Part shown: in pieces, positions 9,412 through 17,306 of the stretch
Layout: each line of letters starts with the position of its first letter
Numbering within the stretch: the stretch's first letter is position 1
Assembly: GCA_905236635.1 (NCBI GenBank)
Contig: CAJOCJ010000001.1
Location: 62,001-126,000 of the forward strand
Source of the DNA: an uncultured Bacteroidales bacterium
GTDB taxonomy: Bacteria; Bacteroidota; Bacteroidia; Bacteroidales; F082
Reading direction: 5' to 3'
DNA: 64,000 bases
Notes under the pieces: generated by a model
Seen by the model: the letters and a program-made list of their open reading frames with translations, nothing else
The model's database searches: none
What the model was told of the DNA's origin: nothing
Position numbers and translations under genes: made by a program

Positions 9412-10923
9412 ATGGACGCAAGAATTCAGATGAATCCCAATCTGCTGGTTCGCTATCTTCAGAAGCCTGCAGCAGAGTTCACAAAGCTCGACATCATGCG
9501 CTATTGTGAAGAAAATCAAGTGGAGTTTATTAATTTTCATTACTGCGGATGGGACGGTCGTCTTAAAACCCTCAACTTTGTCATCCACAGTCTGGAGCAT
9601 CTCGACAGCATCCTCTCAGCTGGAGAACGCGTCGACGGCTCAAGTCTTTTCCCGTTTATAGAAGCAGGAAAATCAGACCTCTACGTTATGCCTAAGTTCA
9701 GAACGGCATTCCGTAACCCGTTTACCGAGATTCCAACGGTCGACATTCTTTGCTCTTTCTACAATCGCGACGGAGAGCCGTTTGAGAGCTCACCGGAGCA
9801 TATCCTTCACAAGGCTCACCAGGTGTTCCAGAAGAGCACAGGTCTTAAGATGGAGACTATGGGCGAACTCGAATACTACATCATAGCCGATGACGAGGAG
9901 GCCTACGAGGTGCCAGATCAGAAAGGCTATCATGAGAGCGCTCCATTCAACAAGTTCACCGACTACCGCGTCGAAGCCATGCGTCTCATCGCACAGGCCG
10001 GCGGCTTGATCAAATACGGTCACTCGGAGGTTGGTAACTTCACCAAAGACGGCAAGATTTATGAGCAAAACGAGATAGAGTTTCTGCCTACGAATATCGA
10101 AGACGCAGCCGACCAACTCGTTGTGGCTAAATGGATTATGCGTCAGTTGGCATACCAATACGGAGTCACCATCACCTTCGCTCCGAAGATTACTGTGGGC
10201 AAGGCAGGAAGCGGTCTGCACGTACACTGCAAGTTCACCAAGAACGGAAAGTCTGTCATGGTGAAGAACGGCGAGCTCACCGACTACGCCAAGAAAGCCA
10301 TTGCTGGTTATATGATGGCAGGTACCTCGCTGCCAGCATTTGGTAACCCTAACCCATTGTCATTCATGCGCTTGGTGCCTCATCAAGAAGCCCCGACATC
10401 GCTCTGCTGGTCGTTCTCAAACCGTAGTGCCTTGGTGCGTGTGCCTCTCGGATGGATCAACAACGGCAAAGACATGCTCGCCGACGCCAACCCGTTGGAG
10501 AAGCAGTCGAATCGTGACTTCAGCGACAAGCAGACCTTCGAATGGCGTGCTTCTGACGGTTGCGCCGACCTCTATCTGCTCATGGCAGCATTGTGCGCAG
10601 CGGCACGTTACGGCATGGAAAGCCCAGATGCACTTAAGGTTGCAGAAAAGACATATGTCGGCTTGGGTGTCAATATCCATGACGCTAAAAACAAGAAAGT
10701 GGCCGATGCACTGGAGCAGCTTCCTGATTCATGCGTGAAAGCTGCCGACGAGCTCGAGAAAGACAGAGCCATCTATACGGCAAAGGGCGTATTTTCTGAT
10801 AGTATCATTGATTATCTCATTAAATATCTTAGAAATTTCAAAGATGCAAATCTGAGAAAAGAACTTGGCAATGACGAGAAGAAAATCATGAAACTTGTCA
10901 ATGAAAACATCCACGTAGGTTAA
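9412..10923 (+). CDS. glnA: glutamine synthetase (type I-like)
   Basis: Joins ammonia and glutamate at the cost of ATP; central to nitrogen assimilation in the cytoplasm. The 503-aa chain has an N-terminal beta-grasp domain (VEFINFHYCGWDGRLKTLNF) and a catalytic domain with GELEYYII (metal ligand Glu), NEIEFLPT, the GSGLHVHCKF active-site segment, and NRSALVRVPLG for phosphate binding. No Tyr-adenylylation loop could be confirmed by eye. A hairpin terminator follows immediately, so it is probably monocistronic. Confidence 0.93.
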   Translation: MDARIQMNPNLLVRYLQKPAAEFTKLDIMRYCEENQVEFINFHYCGWDGRLKTLNFVIHSLEHLDSILSAGERVDGSSLFPFIEAGKSDLYVMPKFRTAFRNPFTEIPTVDILCSFYNRDGEPFESSPEHILHKAHQVFQKSTGLKMETMGELEYYIIADDEEAYEVPDQKGYHESAPFNKFTDYRVEAMRLIAQAGGLIKYGHSEVGNFTKDGKIYEQNEIEFLPTNIEDAADQLVVAKWIMRQLAYQYGVTITFAPKITVGKAGSGLHVHCKFTKNGKSVMVKNGELTDYAKKAIAGYMMAGTSLPAFGNPNPLSFMRLVPHQEAPTSLCWSFSNRSALVRVPLGWINNGKDMLADANPLEKQSNRDFSDKQTFEWRASDGCADLYLLMAALCAAARYGMESPDALKVAEKTYVGLGVNIHDAKNKKVADALEQLPDSCVKAADELEKDRAIYTAKGVFSDSIIDYLIKYLRNFKDANLRKELGNDEKKIMKLVNENIHVG

Positions 10924-10944
10924 TTCCTATTATTAATAGGTAAG

Positions 10945-10979
10945 ATAGAGGCTCTCAAGAGAGGGCCTTTATTTTTTTT
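10945..10979 (+). terminator. intrinsic terminator of glnA
   Basis: Arms AGGCTCTC (10949-10956) and GAGGGCCT (10961-10968) with loop AAGA, one G-U pair, extended by A-T pairs on the outside and followed by an A-interrupted T tract to 10979. Confidence 0.85.
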
Positions 10980-11126
10980 GGTGAATAATTGGGATTGTTA
11001 AGTTGTAAGTAGTTGATAAATAATAAGTTATGGAGAATTGTAAAAATTTATTAACATTGTAAAAAAGAAAAATTAATGGATTTTTAGTCTTTAAACTACA
11101 GATAATCAAGGTGTTATAAAGCGGAG

Positions 11127-11161
11127 AAGAGATTAGTCGTTTTTCGTACGACTAATCTCTT
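11127..11161. other. 14-bp perfect hairpin upstream of ssb
   Basis: Arms 11127-11140 and 11148-11161 are exact complements (14 bp) around a 7-base loop, followed by TTTG. It ends 10 bases before the -7 element of the ssb promoter, so it could be an operator, or a terminator for read-through from upstream. The 140 bases before it (10980-11126) are AT-rich and hold no gene I can support. Confidence 0.7.
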
Positions 11162-11171
11162 TTGTTGGTGG

Positions 11172-11179
11172 TAATTTTG
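11172..11179 (+). promoter_or_regulatory. TAATTTTG -7 element of ssb
   Basis: TAATTTTG followed by CGG, 27 bases before the ATG at 11207. The place where the -33 element should be is occupied by the right arm of the hairpin at 11127-11161. Confidence 0.55.
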
Positions 11180-11206
11180 CGGTGTAACAATTAAAAAAAA
11201 TAAGTT

Positions 11207-11572
11207 ATGGGAACCTTGAGAAATTCAGTTCATTTGATTGGACGCCCGGGTGCAGATCCGGAGATTAAAAAGTTTGGCGAGAGAAAACATGCGAGTTTCA
11301 GACTTGCCACCAACGAGAAACACTACAACGAAAAAATGGAGTTGGTGCAGGAGACGGAGTGGCATCACATCAGTGCATGGGGGAAGACAGCCGAGATTGT
11401 GGAAAAAATCGTTAAAAAAGGTCGGCTGATGGCATTGGAAGGCCGTTTGCAGACAAGGCAGTACGAAGACAAAGACAAAATCAAACGGTATGTCACAGAA
11501 GTAGTGATGGATGAATTTATGCTCATCGACAGGATGAGTAATGATGACGATCAGAAAGAGGACGCAGAGTAG
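11207..11572 (+). CDS. ssb: single-stranded DNA-binding protein, short paralogue
   Basis: OB-fold SSB of 121 aa that coats single-stranded DNA. Recognisable SSB features are an opening NSVHLIGRPGADPEIK, ASFRLATNE, ETEWHHISAWGKTAEIVEK and KKGRLMALEGRLQTR. The C-terminus ends NDDDQKEDAE: it is acidic but lacks the usual DDIPF-type tip that recruits replication partners, and the linker is very short. This suggests an accessory SSB rather than the replicative one. It has its own promoter. Confidence 0.9.
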   Translation: MGTLRNSVHLIGRPGADPEIKKFGERKHASFRLATNEKHYNEKMELVQETEWHHISAWGKTAEIVEKIVKKGRLMALEGRLQTRQYEDKDKIKRYVTEVVMDEFMLIDRMSNDDDQKEDAE

Positions 11573-11573
11573 T

Positions 11574-11713
11574 ATTCATGGAAGGGGCCAGCCGCTGTGG
11601 GACACTTGTCCCATTGACTCTTTTTTGTTTTACGACAATGCTCATAAATTTAAGCTTTTTGAGGTTATGATAATAATCACTAATAATATGTCGGAAATGG
11701 TCCCTTCATGAAT
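11574..11713. repeat. 140-bp element with imperfect terminal inverted repeats
   Basis: The left end (11574-11590, ATTCATGGAAGGGGCCA) pairs with the right end (11698-11713, TGGTCCCTTCATGAAT): 16 pairs with one bulged G and one G-U pair. The element begins 2 bases after the ssb stop and fills most of the gap to the next gene. It contains a 16-bp exact palindrome. It could be a structured RNA or a MITE-like remnant. Confidence 0.5.
11598..11626 (+). terminator. probable terminator of ssb
   Basis: TGGGACACTTGTCCCA (11598-11613) is a perfect palindrome that can form a 6-bp GC-rich stem, followed after 7 bases by six Ts (11621-11626). The gap before the T tract is longer than usual. Confidence 0.5.
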
Positions 11714-11741
11714 AAAAATTCGGCGGTGTTGAAAAAAAGAC

Positions 11742-11749
11742 TATCTTTG
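11742..11749 (+). promoter_or_regulatory. TATCTTTG -7 element
   Basis: TATCTTTG followed by TTG, 25 bases before the ATG at 11775. No well-spaced TTG is visible at -33. Confidence 0.5.
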
Positions 11750-11774
11750 TTGTTCGAAACAAACACTGAAAACG

Positions 11775-12698
11775 ATGAAGATAGTCTTTTTGGAGCCGTT
11801 AGGACTCACTGTGGAAGCCATTGAGAAGGCTTGTGACAATTTGAAAAAACAAGGTCATGAGGTTGTGGTTTATCCTGACCGCCGACCTGAGTTGAATATT
11901 GAGCGTGCTGCTGGTGCAGACATCGTTCTTGAGAGCAATATGCCATTGCGAAAGGACTTTTTCGATGCCTGTCCGAACCTGAAGATGCTGTCGATAGCCT
12001 TCACTGGCTTGGATCACATCAACATGGACGAGTGCAAGCGTCGTGGCATCACGGTGATGAATGCGGCTGGCTACTCTACGGAGGCTGTTGCCGAAGAGAC
12101 CATCTGCATGATGATTGGACTATACCGTCATGTTATTGAAAATGACAAGATTACTCGCAGCTGCAAGGGTCCTTCGATAGCGCCTGGACGCGAGATAGCG
12201 GGTAAGACTGTGGGTATCATCGGAATGGGAGCGATCGGACAGAGGACTGCGGCGTTGGCTCAGGCATTCGGATGTAAGGTGATAGCATGGAACCGCACCC
12301 CGAAGCAGGTGCCGGGGGTGACGTTTGTGGATAAAGAGACGTTGCTGAGAGAATCGGATATCATAGCATTACATATCGCTTTGAATAACGAAACCCGTGA
12401 CTTTCTGACTGCCAAAGACTTTGCGATGATGAAACCTTCGGCAGTTATCGTTAACGCTGCGAGAGGTCCGGTGGTGAACACCAACGACTTGGCTGAAGCT
12501 CTGAAAAACGGTACTATTGATGGCGCTGCACTCGATGTTTATGATGGCGAACCGCCACTCAGCAATGACAATCCGTTGCTGACAGCACCGAATACCATAC
12601 TGCTGCCACATATAGGGTTTGCAACGAAAGAAGCGTTTATCCTAAGACTGGGAATTGTTGTTAAAAACGTGGAGAAGTTTTTAGGGATAACAGCATAA
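11775..12698 (+). CDS. D-2-hydroxyacid dehydrogenase (NAD-dependent)
   Basis: Cytoplasmic dehydrogenase of 307 aa from the D-isomer-specific family that includes phosphoglycerate, glycerate and D-lactate dehydrogenases. The NAD-binding Rossmann motif is GKTVGIIGMGAIGQRTA. The catalytic triad is visible as Arg in NAARGPVVN, Glu in DVYDGEPP and His in LPHIGFAT. It lacks the ACT domain of SerA and is short, so the substrate is not decided. It converges on dnaG with no gap (stop codons adjacent at 12698/12699). Confidence 0.88.
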   Translation: MKIVFLEPLGLTVEAIEKACDNLKKQGHEVVVYPDRRPELNIERAAGADIVLESNMPLRKDFFDACPNLKMLSIAFTGLDHINMDECKRRGITVMNAAGYSTEAVAEETICMMIGLYRHVIENDKITRSCKGPSIAPGREIAGKTVGIIGMGAIGQRTAALAQAFGCKVIAWNRTPKQVPGVTFVDKETLLRESDIIALHIALNNETRDFLTAKDFAMMKPSAVIVNAARGPVVNTNDLAEALKNGTIDGAALDVYDGEPPLSNDNPLLTAPNTILLPHIGFATKEAFILRLGIVVKNVEKFLGITA

Positions 12699-14663
12699 TC
12701 ACCTGGTAATAACTATACCAAGGTTTTTATTGATACGGGTACGTATTTCGTCGAGTTTTTTCTTTTCCTGAAGAAGGATGAGCTGATTGTCGATGTCGGT
12801 TGTTTCCGACATCTCCTTCATGATTGCTGAGCGGCGGTCTTCTATCACCATGTCTTTGAAGCGCAGGATGGATGAGATGACAGTCTGGCTGAGCACGTCG
12901 TCTTCGGTCTTTACCACTATGCGGTGACGATGCCAGTCGTCAAGTTTATATTGGGTACTCAAAAGGTTGGCGGCGACGACAGCCACATCTTGGTCTTCGC
13001 TTGAAGTGAAGTCCTGTGCTGTCGGGAGAACACCAGCGTCGAGGCCTCTGTCGAAAGCATCGAAAATCTTCTTGTGTGTCGGGTCTCTGAACAGCAGACC
13101 GTCGTTTTTAAGGTCGTCGATGATGGCGGATGCTATCGTCGTTTTAACCAAACTGTTATTGCCATCCTCGTCAGAAACTTCTAATTCAATAGTCTCGCTG
13201 CCGTGGGCGAGGAGAAGCTTTACCAACTCCTGCTCTTGGAAGTAGCCTACTGGGGTGGAGTCTTTAGGTTCAACCTGTTGTTGTTGAGGTTGATAAGTCT
13301 GATACTCTTGATAAGACAGCTGGGAGTCTAGTTTTGGATCGAGGCCCAGTTGTTTGCGGTATTTGGCACGCAGAATCTTATTCACCTCGTTGGTGAGCGT
13401 CTGCTCGGCCATCTCGAGTGTACGGCTGCATTCCTTGATATATGTCGCACGATAGATTGGGTCAGGGATGACAGCTATTGTCTCGACGATATCTTTTATC
13501 ACCGACGCACGTTTGATAGGGTCGTTTTTGGCGTCTTTAAGAAGGAGGTTGGTCTTGAACCCGATGAAGTCTTTCGCGTTGTCGGTCAAGTACTTGGTGA
13601 CATACTCGATGGGGTTGTTTTGCACGAAGGTGTCGGGGTCGTCCTCGGGTGGCAGCACCACTATGCGGACGTTCATGCCTTCTTCAAGAATCATATTGGT
13701 GCCTCGTAGTGCGGCGTGGATACCCGCAGCATCGCCATCATAGAGAATGGTGATGTTCTTGGTGTAACGGCTGATCATGCGGATCTGCTCGGTCGTTAAG
13801 GATGTTCCGGAGCTTGCCACCACGTTTTCGATGCCTGCCTGATGCATAGAGAGCACGTCGGCATAGCCTTCGACGAGGATACAGTTGTCAAGGCGTGATA
13901 TCTCATTACGGGCGAAGAAGATGCCATAGAGCGTCTGGCTTTTGTTGTAAATCTCCGACTCGGGGGAGTTTACGTATTTTGCCTTGGTCTTCTCCGAGGT
14001 GAGGATACGTCCGCCGAAGCCTATAACCTTGCCTGTGAGGTTATGGATAGGGAAGATGACGCGTCCTTGATAACGGTCATAGAGGCGGTTTTCGTAACTT
14101 CCGGTGAGGCCGACTTTAATGAGCAGATCTTTGTCGTAGCCGTTTTTAATGGCGTATTCCGTGAAGGCCGAGCCACTGTTAGGACAATAGCCTAGCTGGA
14201 ACTTGTTGATTATGGCATCGCGGAAGCCGCGTTCATGGAAATACGCGAGGCCGACAGATTGGCCTTCGTCGGTGGTCATCATGGTGTCGGAGAAATACTT
14301 TTGAGCGAAGCTGTTGATGTTGAACATACGCTCACGCTCGTTCTGTGCCATGATTTCCTCGGGTGTCTGCTCGCGTTCTTCTATCTTGATACCATATTTC
14401 TTGGCGAGATAACGGAGTGCCTCCTGGAATGAGTAATGCTCATGTTCCATGATAAAACGGACGGAGTCACCAGCCTTGCCACAGCCGAAGCATTTGAAGA
14501 TGTTACGGGCTGGGTTGACGTTGAACGAAGGGGTCTTTTCCTTATGAAAGGGGCAGACGCCGATGAGGTTGGAACCACGTTTTTTGAGGGTAACGAACTC
14601 GCTCACCACGTCTTCGATACGTGCTGTCTCGATGATTTGATTTATGGTCTCGCGTGGTATCAT
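12699..14663 (-). CDS. dnaG: DNA primase
   Basis: Synthesises RNA primers at the replication fork. The 654-aa chain has a CHC2 zinc-binding domain (Cys37, His40, Cys58, Cys61, in VCPFHKEKTPSF and FKCFGCGKAGDS), the DnaG core, a TOPRIM fold (LVEGYADVLSM with catalytic Glu; LYDGDAAG with DxD), and a C-terminal helicase-binding region. Its ATG overlaps the stop of the upstream transporter gene (ATGA), making it the last of a four-gene operon. It is not in the usual rpsU-dnaG-rpoD context. Confidence 0.95.
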   Translation of the reverse strand: MIPRETINQIIETARIEDVVSEFVTLKKRGSNLIGVCPFHKEKTPSFNVNPARNIFKCFGCGKAGDSVRFIMEHEHYSFQEALRYLAKKYGIKIEEREQTPEEIMAQNERERMFNINSFAQKYFSDTMMTTDEGQSVGLAYFHERGFRDAIINKFQLGYCPNSGSAFTEYAIKNGYDKDLLIKVGLTGSYENRLYDRYQGRVIFPIHNLTGKVIGFGGRILTSEKTKAKYVNSPESEIYNKSQTLYGIFFARNEISRLDNCILVEGYADVLSMHQAGIENVVASSGTSLTTEQIRMISRYTKNITILYDGDAAGIHAALRGTNMILEEGMNVRIVVLPPEDDPDTFVQNNPIEYVTKYLTDNAKDFIGFKTNLLLKDAKNDPIKRASVIKDIVETIAVIPDPIYRATYIKECSRTLEMAEQTLTNEVNKILRAKYRKQLGLDPKLDSQLSYQEYQTYQPQQQQVEPKDSTPVGYFQEQELVKLLLAHGSETIELEVSDEDGNNSLVKTTIASAIIDDLKNDGLLFRDPTHKKIFDAFDRGLDAGVLPTAQDFTSSEDQDVAVVAANLLSTQYKLDDWHRHRIVVKTEDDVLSQTVISSILRFKDMVIEDRRSAIMKEMSETTDIDNQLILLQEKKKLDEIRTRINKNLGIVITR

Positions 14664-16018
14664 ATTGCCCAGATTAGTAGTCCGCCGATTATTATTATTC
14701 CCGAAACGACGAGGTCGATGAGACAGAAGCCCATGATATCCTTTGCGTTAAGCTTAGCTATTGCTAATGCTGGCAATGCCCAGAACGGTTGTATAAGGTT
14801 AGTCCAGGCGTCACCCCATGCTATTGCCATGCCTGTGAGACCGTGGTCCACGTTGAGCGCCTCGCCTGCCGCGAACATGATAGGTGCCTGTATGGCCCAG
14901 TGGCCGCCGCCTGATGGCACGAACATGTTGAGAATCGCTGCACAAAGGAAGGTGTATATCGGATAAGTCGTTGACGTTGAGATGTTTATGAAGGCCTGGC
15001 TTACCACTGTGCCGAGGCAGATGCCCGATGCACCCACTCCTGTGATGATGCCCATGATACCTGCGTAGAAGGGGAACTGAAGCAATATTCCTGCCGCACC
15101 GCTCACGGATTTTCCGAAGGCGCGGACGTAGGCGATAGGCGTCTTATGCAAGACGATGCCGAGGAAGAGGAACAGCAGTATCACAGAGCCGAGGTCGAAG
15201 GCTTTTTTCTTGATGAAAAGACTGATTATCAAGAAGGCAAAGCCTAGTAGCGCCAACAGGATGCTAAGCAGACGGCTGTATTCCAGTTTCATGGCTGGCG
15301 TCGTGGCTTTTTCGGGTTTTATCTCTTCGTCTTCTTTAAGAAGGACGGGGTCGATAGTCACAATGTTATCGCCTTTCGGGTGCATTGCAGCGTTTATCGC
15401 TACGAGGGCGACGGTTATCAACACCACCATGATGATGTTATGTGGGTCGAGGATGGTGTGAGATATCGGGATCACAGAGGTGATGACGCCGCTAGTGTCT
15501 TTCACCAGTTCGTCGACGTCGGATGCCATCTTAAGCGGGATGGAACCCGAGATGCCGGCATGCCATACCACGAATCCGCTGTATGCCGATGCTATGAGCA
15601 GTCGGTAGTCGACACCTTTGAGTTTTTTTGCTATCTCTTTGGCGAAGATGGCGCCCACGATGAGTCCGAAGCCCCAGTTGAGCCAGCATGCCACAGCAGA
15701 GATGGCAGTGACTAGAGCGATAGCGCCTGCTGGTGTTTTCGGAAGAGATGCTAGTTTGCTGATACCTTTTTTGATGAAAGGTGCTGCCGCCAGCGTGGCG
15801 CCTGTCACGAGGACGAGGGCCATCTGCATGGAGAAGCCAAGGAGGTTCCACACGCCACTGCCCCAGTTGGTGACAACTTCAGCAAGGCTCTGGTCACAAA
15901 CTGGGATGGCAACCAGAATCGCCACAAAAGTCAGGATTATTGCAAAAATGAACGGCTCAGGCAGGTATTTCTGCATGAAACCGACACATCCATTTATTAT
16001 TTTATGGAAAAACTTCAT
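14660..16018 (-). CDS. atoE: short-chain fatty acid transporter, AtoE family
   Basis: Inner-membrane carrier of 452 aa with about a dozen hydrophobic helices. The conserved stretches VACWLNWGFGLIVGAIFAKE, WHAGISGSIPL and FVPSGGGHWAIQAPIM are those of the AtoE/TIGR00366 family, which moves butyrate, acetoacetate or other short-chain acids. Its ends overlap both neighbours by 4 bases (ATGA), so translation is likely coupled with the secreted enzyme upstream and with dnaG downstream. The link with primase looks organisational rather than functional. Confidence 0.9.
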   Translation of the reverse strand: MKFFHKIINGCVGFMQKYLPEPFIFAIILTFVAILVAIPVCDQSLAEVVTNWGSGVWNLLGFSMQMALVLVTGATLAAAPFIKKGISKLASLPKTPAGAIALVTAISAVACWLNWGFGLIVGAIFAKEIAKKLKGVDYRLLIASAYSGFVVWHAGISGSIPLKMASDVDELVKDTSGVITSVIPISHTILDPHNIIMVVLITVALVAINAAMHPKGDNIVTIDPVLLKEDEEIKPEKATTPAMKLEYSRLLSILLALLGFAFLIISLFIKKKAFDLGSVILLFLFLGIVLHKTPIAYVRAFGKSVSGAAGILLQFPFYAGIMGIITGVGASGICLGTVVSQAFINISTSTTYPIYTFLCAAILNMFVPSGGGHWAIQAPIMFAAGEALNVDHGLTGMAIAWGDAWTNLIQPFWALPALAIAKLNAKDIMGFCLIDLVVSGIIIIGGLLIWAI

Positions 16019-17304
16019 TCTACAATAATCTTACTTGTCTCCGACAGTCCGTCAGCGTTTGTGATTCTTAGGAAATAAAGGCCTTTTGGAAGATTGTCAA
16101 CAGGGATGACATATTCGCTGAGGCTGTTATCAACAGAAATGACATCCAAATAAACCATCTGTCCTAAAGTGTTGAATAACAATATGTTGGCTTTACCAAG
16201 ATTGTCTTGATAAAAACGGATATGGACTTGGTCGGTGGCAGGATTCGGGAAAACGTCGTAATTCATTACGGTTTCGGCATATTCTTCAACGTCGTAGTTA
16301 TAAGTCACCGCCAATTCCATCGTCACCGGGATATGGTCGGAGTTGACGAAGAGAGCGTCTGCAACTTCTTGAGAAACTGCATAGTTAAACGGTTGGTTGA
16401 TGCTTTTGTTGAAACGTCGTCCGTCATTGCCGATTGCGTTATAGCTTCCGCCGATATAACGAATGCCCTCACGTCCTCCATAGATGTTTTCCGACATCAG
16501 GATAAAGTCGAAACGGTCGTCCATGCCGCCCGATGAATGGCAGCTGTCGTCACTGTCTTTATGTGTCGATTGGGTGTGATATTCGGCATATAAGCCGTTG
16601 TTGTTCCAGCTTCCGACGCCGTAAGGGTAGAGCGGGTCGATGAAGTATGAATTGGGATATGCCGACTGGTTTGTAAATGCCTGGTAAGCGGGTTCTGTCG
16701 AGGTGTACACGTTGAAGTCACCCATGATGAGGACGTTTTTATCGCGGTAGTTTGTCTCAAGATAACTCATGGTGTTTTCTGCCATGATTTTACGTCCGCC
16801 TTGATCTGATGAAGAGCTGCCGGCCTTGAGATGTGCCACGACACATGTCAAAACCATATCGCCCGAATCGTCGTTTTTGAACCTGAAGTCGTAGACGTCG
16901 ACATCGCGGGTATAGGTCTGTGCTGTATGATGTCCTGTGAGGGTCAGTTTTGCTGAGTTATAAAAAACACAGTTGGTGAGTGTTGATGAGTTGTTGGTGT
17001 TTGAACCGGCACATGTCATCCAGCAGTTTATGCCGTTGACATTCAACACATTATTAAGAAAATCATTAGGCAAAGACGTGCTTTTTCCCATCTCACAGAC
17101 AGTGAAAATGTCGGGATAATATTCTGTGAGGATGGTGCGGATGGCCGCATTTTTGGCGTTAATATTATTGTTTGAAGTGGTACAGTAAGAGGTGTTCTGA
17201 CCGTAATACATCAGGTTATACTGCATCACCTTAATCGTCTCGGTCTGACCGTAAACGACTGAAAATGATGCGATTAGCAATATTATTAACAAAAACTTTT
17301 TCAT
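16015..17304 (-). CDS. secreted endonuclease/exonuclease/phosphatase-fold protein with T9SS sorting domain
   Basis: Exported enzyme of 429 aa. A signal peptide (cleavage near SVVYGQ) precedes an EEP-fold domain (about 22-330) with VMQYNLMYYG, a catalytic-type Glu in FTVCEMGKS, LIMGDFNVY with Asp and Asn, and SDHIPVTMEL with the terminal Asp-His. Such domains act as DNases, phosphodiesterases or sphingomyelinases. The C-terminal 75 residues (DVFPNPATDQVHIRF to the closing SETSKIIVE) are a type A sorting domain, so export by the type IX system and surface attachment or release are expected. Starts 2 bases after the pseudouridine synthase gene. Confidence 0.88.
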   Translation of the reverse strand: MKKFLLIILLIASFSVVYGQTETIKVMQYNLMYYGQNTSYCTTSNNNINAKNAAIRTILTEYYPDIFTVCEMGKSTSLPNDFLNNVLNVNGINCWMTCAGSNTNNSSTLTNCVFYNSAKLTLTGHHTAQTYTRDVDVYDFRFKNDDSGDMVLTCVVAHLKAGSSSSDQGGRKIMAENTMSYLETNYRDKNVLIMGDFNVYTSTEPAYQAFTNQSAYPNSYFIDPLYPYGVGSWNNNGLYAEYHTQSTHKDSDDSCHSSGGMDDRFDFILMSENIYGGREGIRYIGGSYNAIGNDGRRFNKSINQPFNYAVSQEVADALFVNSDHIPVTMELAVTYNYDVEEYAETVMNYDVFPNPATDQVHIRFYQDNLGKANILLFNTLGQMVYLDVISVDNSLSEYVIPVDNLPKGLYFLRITNADGLSETSKIIVE

Positions 17305-17306
17305 AA

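Noticed and set aside
10980-11126. Small RNA or tRNA gene in the glnA-ssb gap
   Set aside because: No cloverleaf, no T-loop GTTCRA sequence and no conserved structure could be drawn; the sequence is plain AT-rich DNA.
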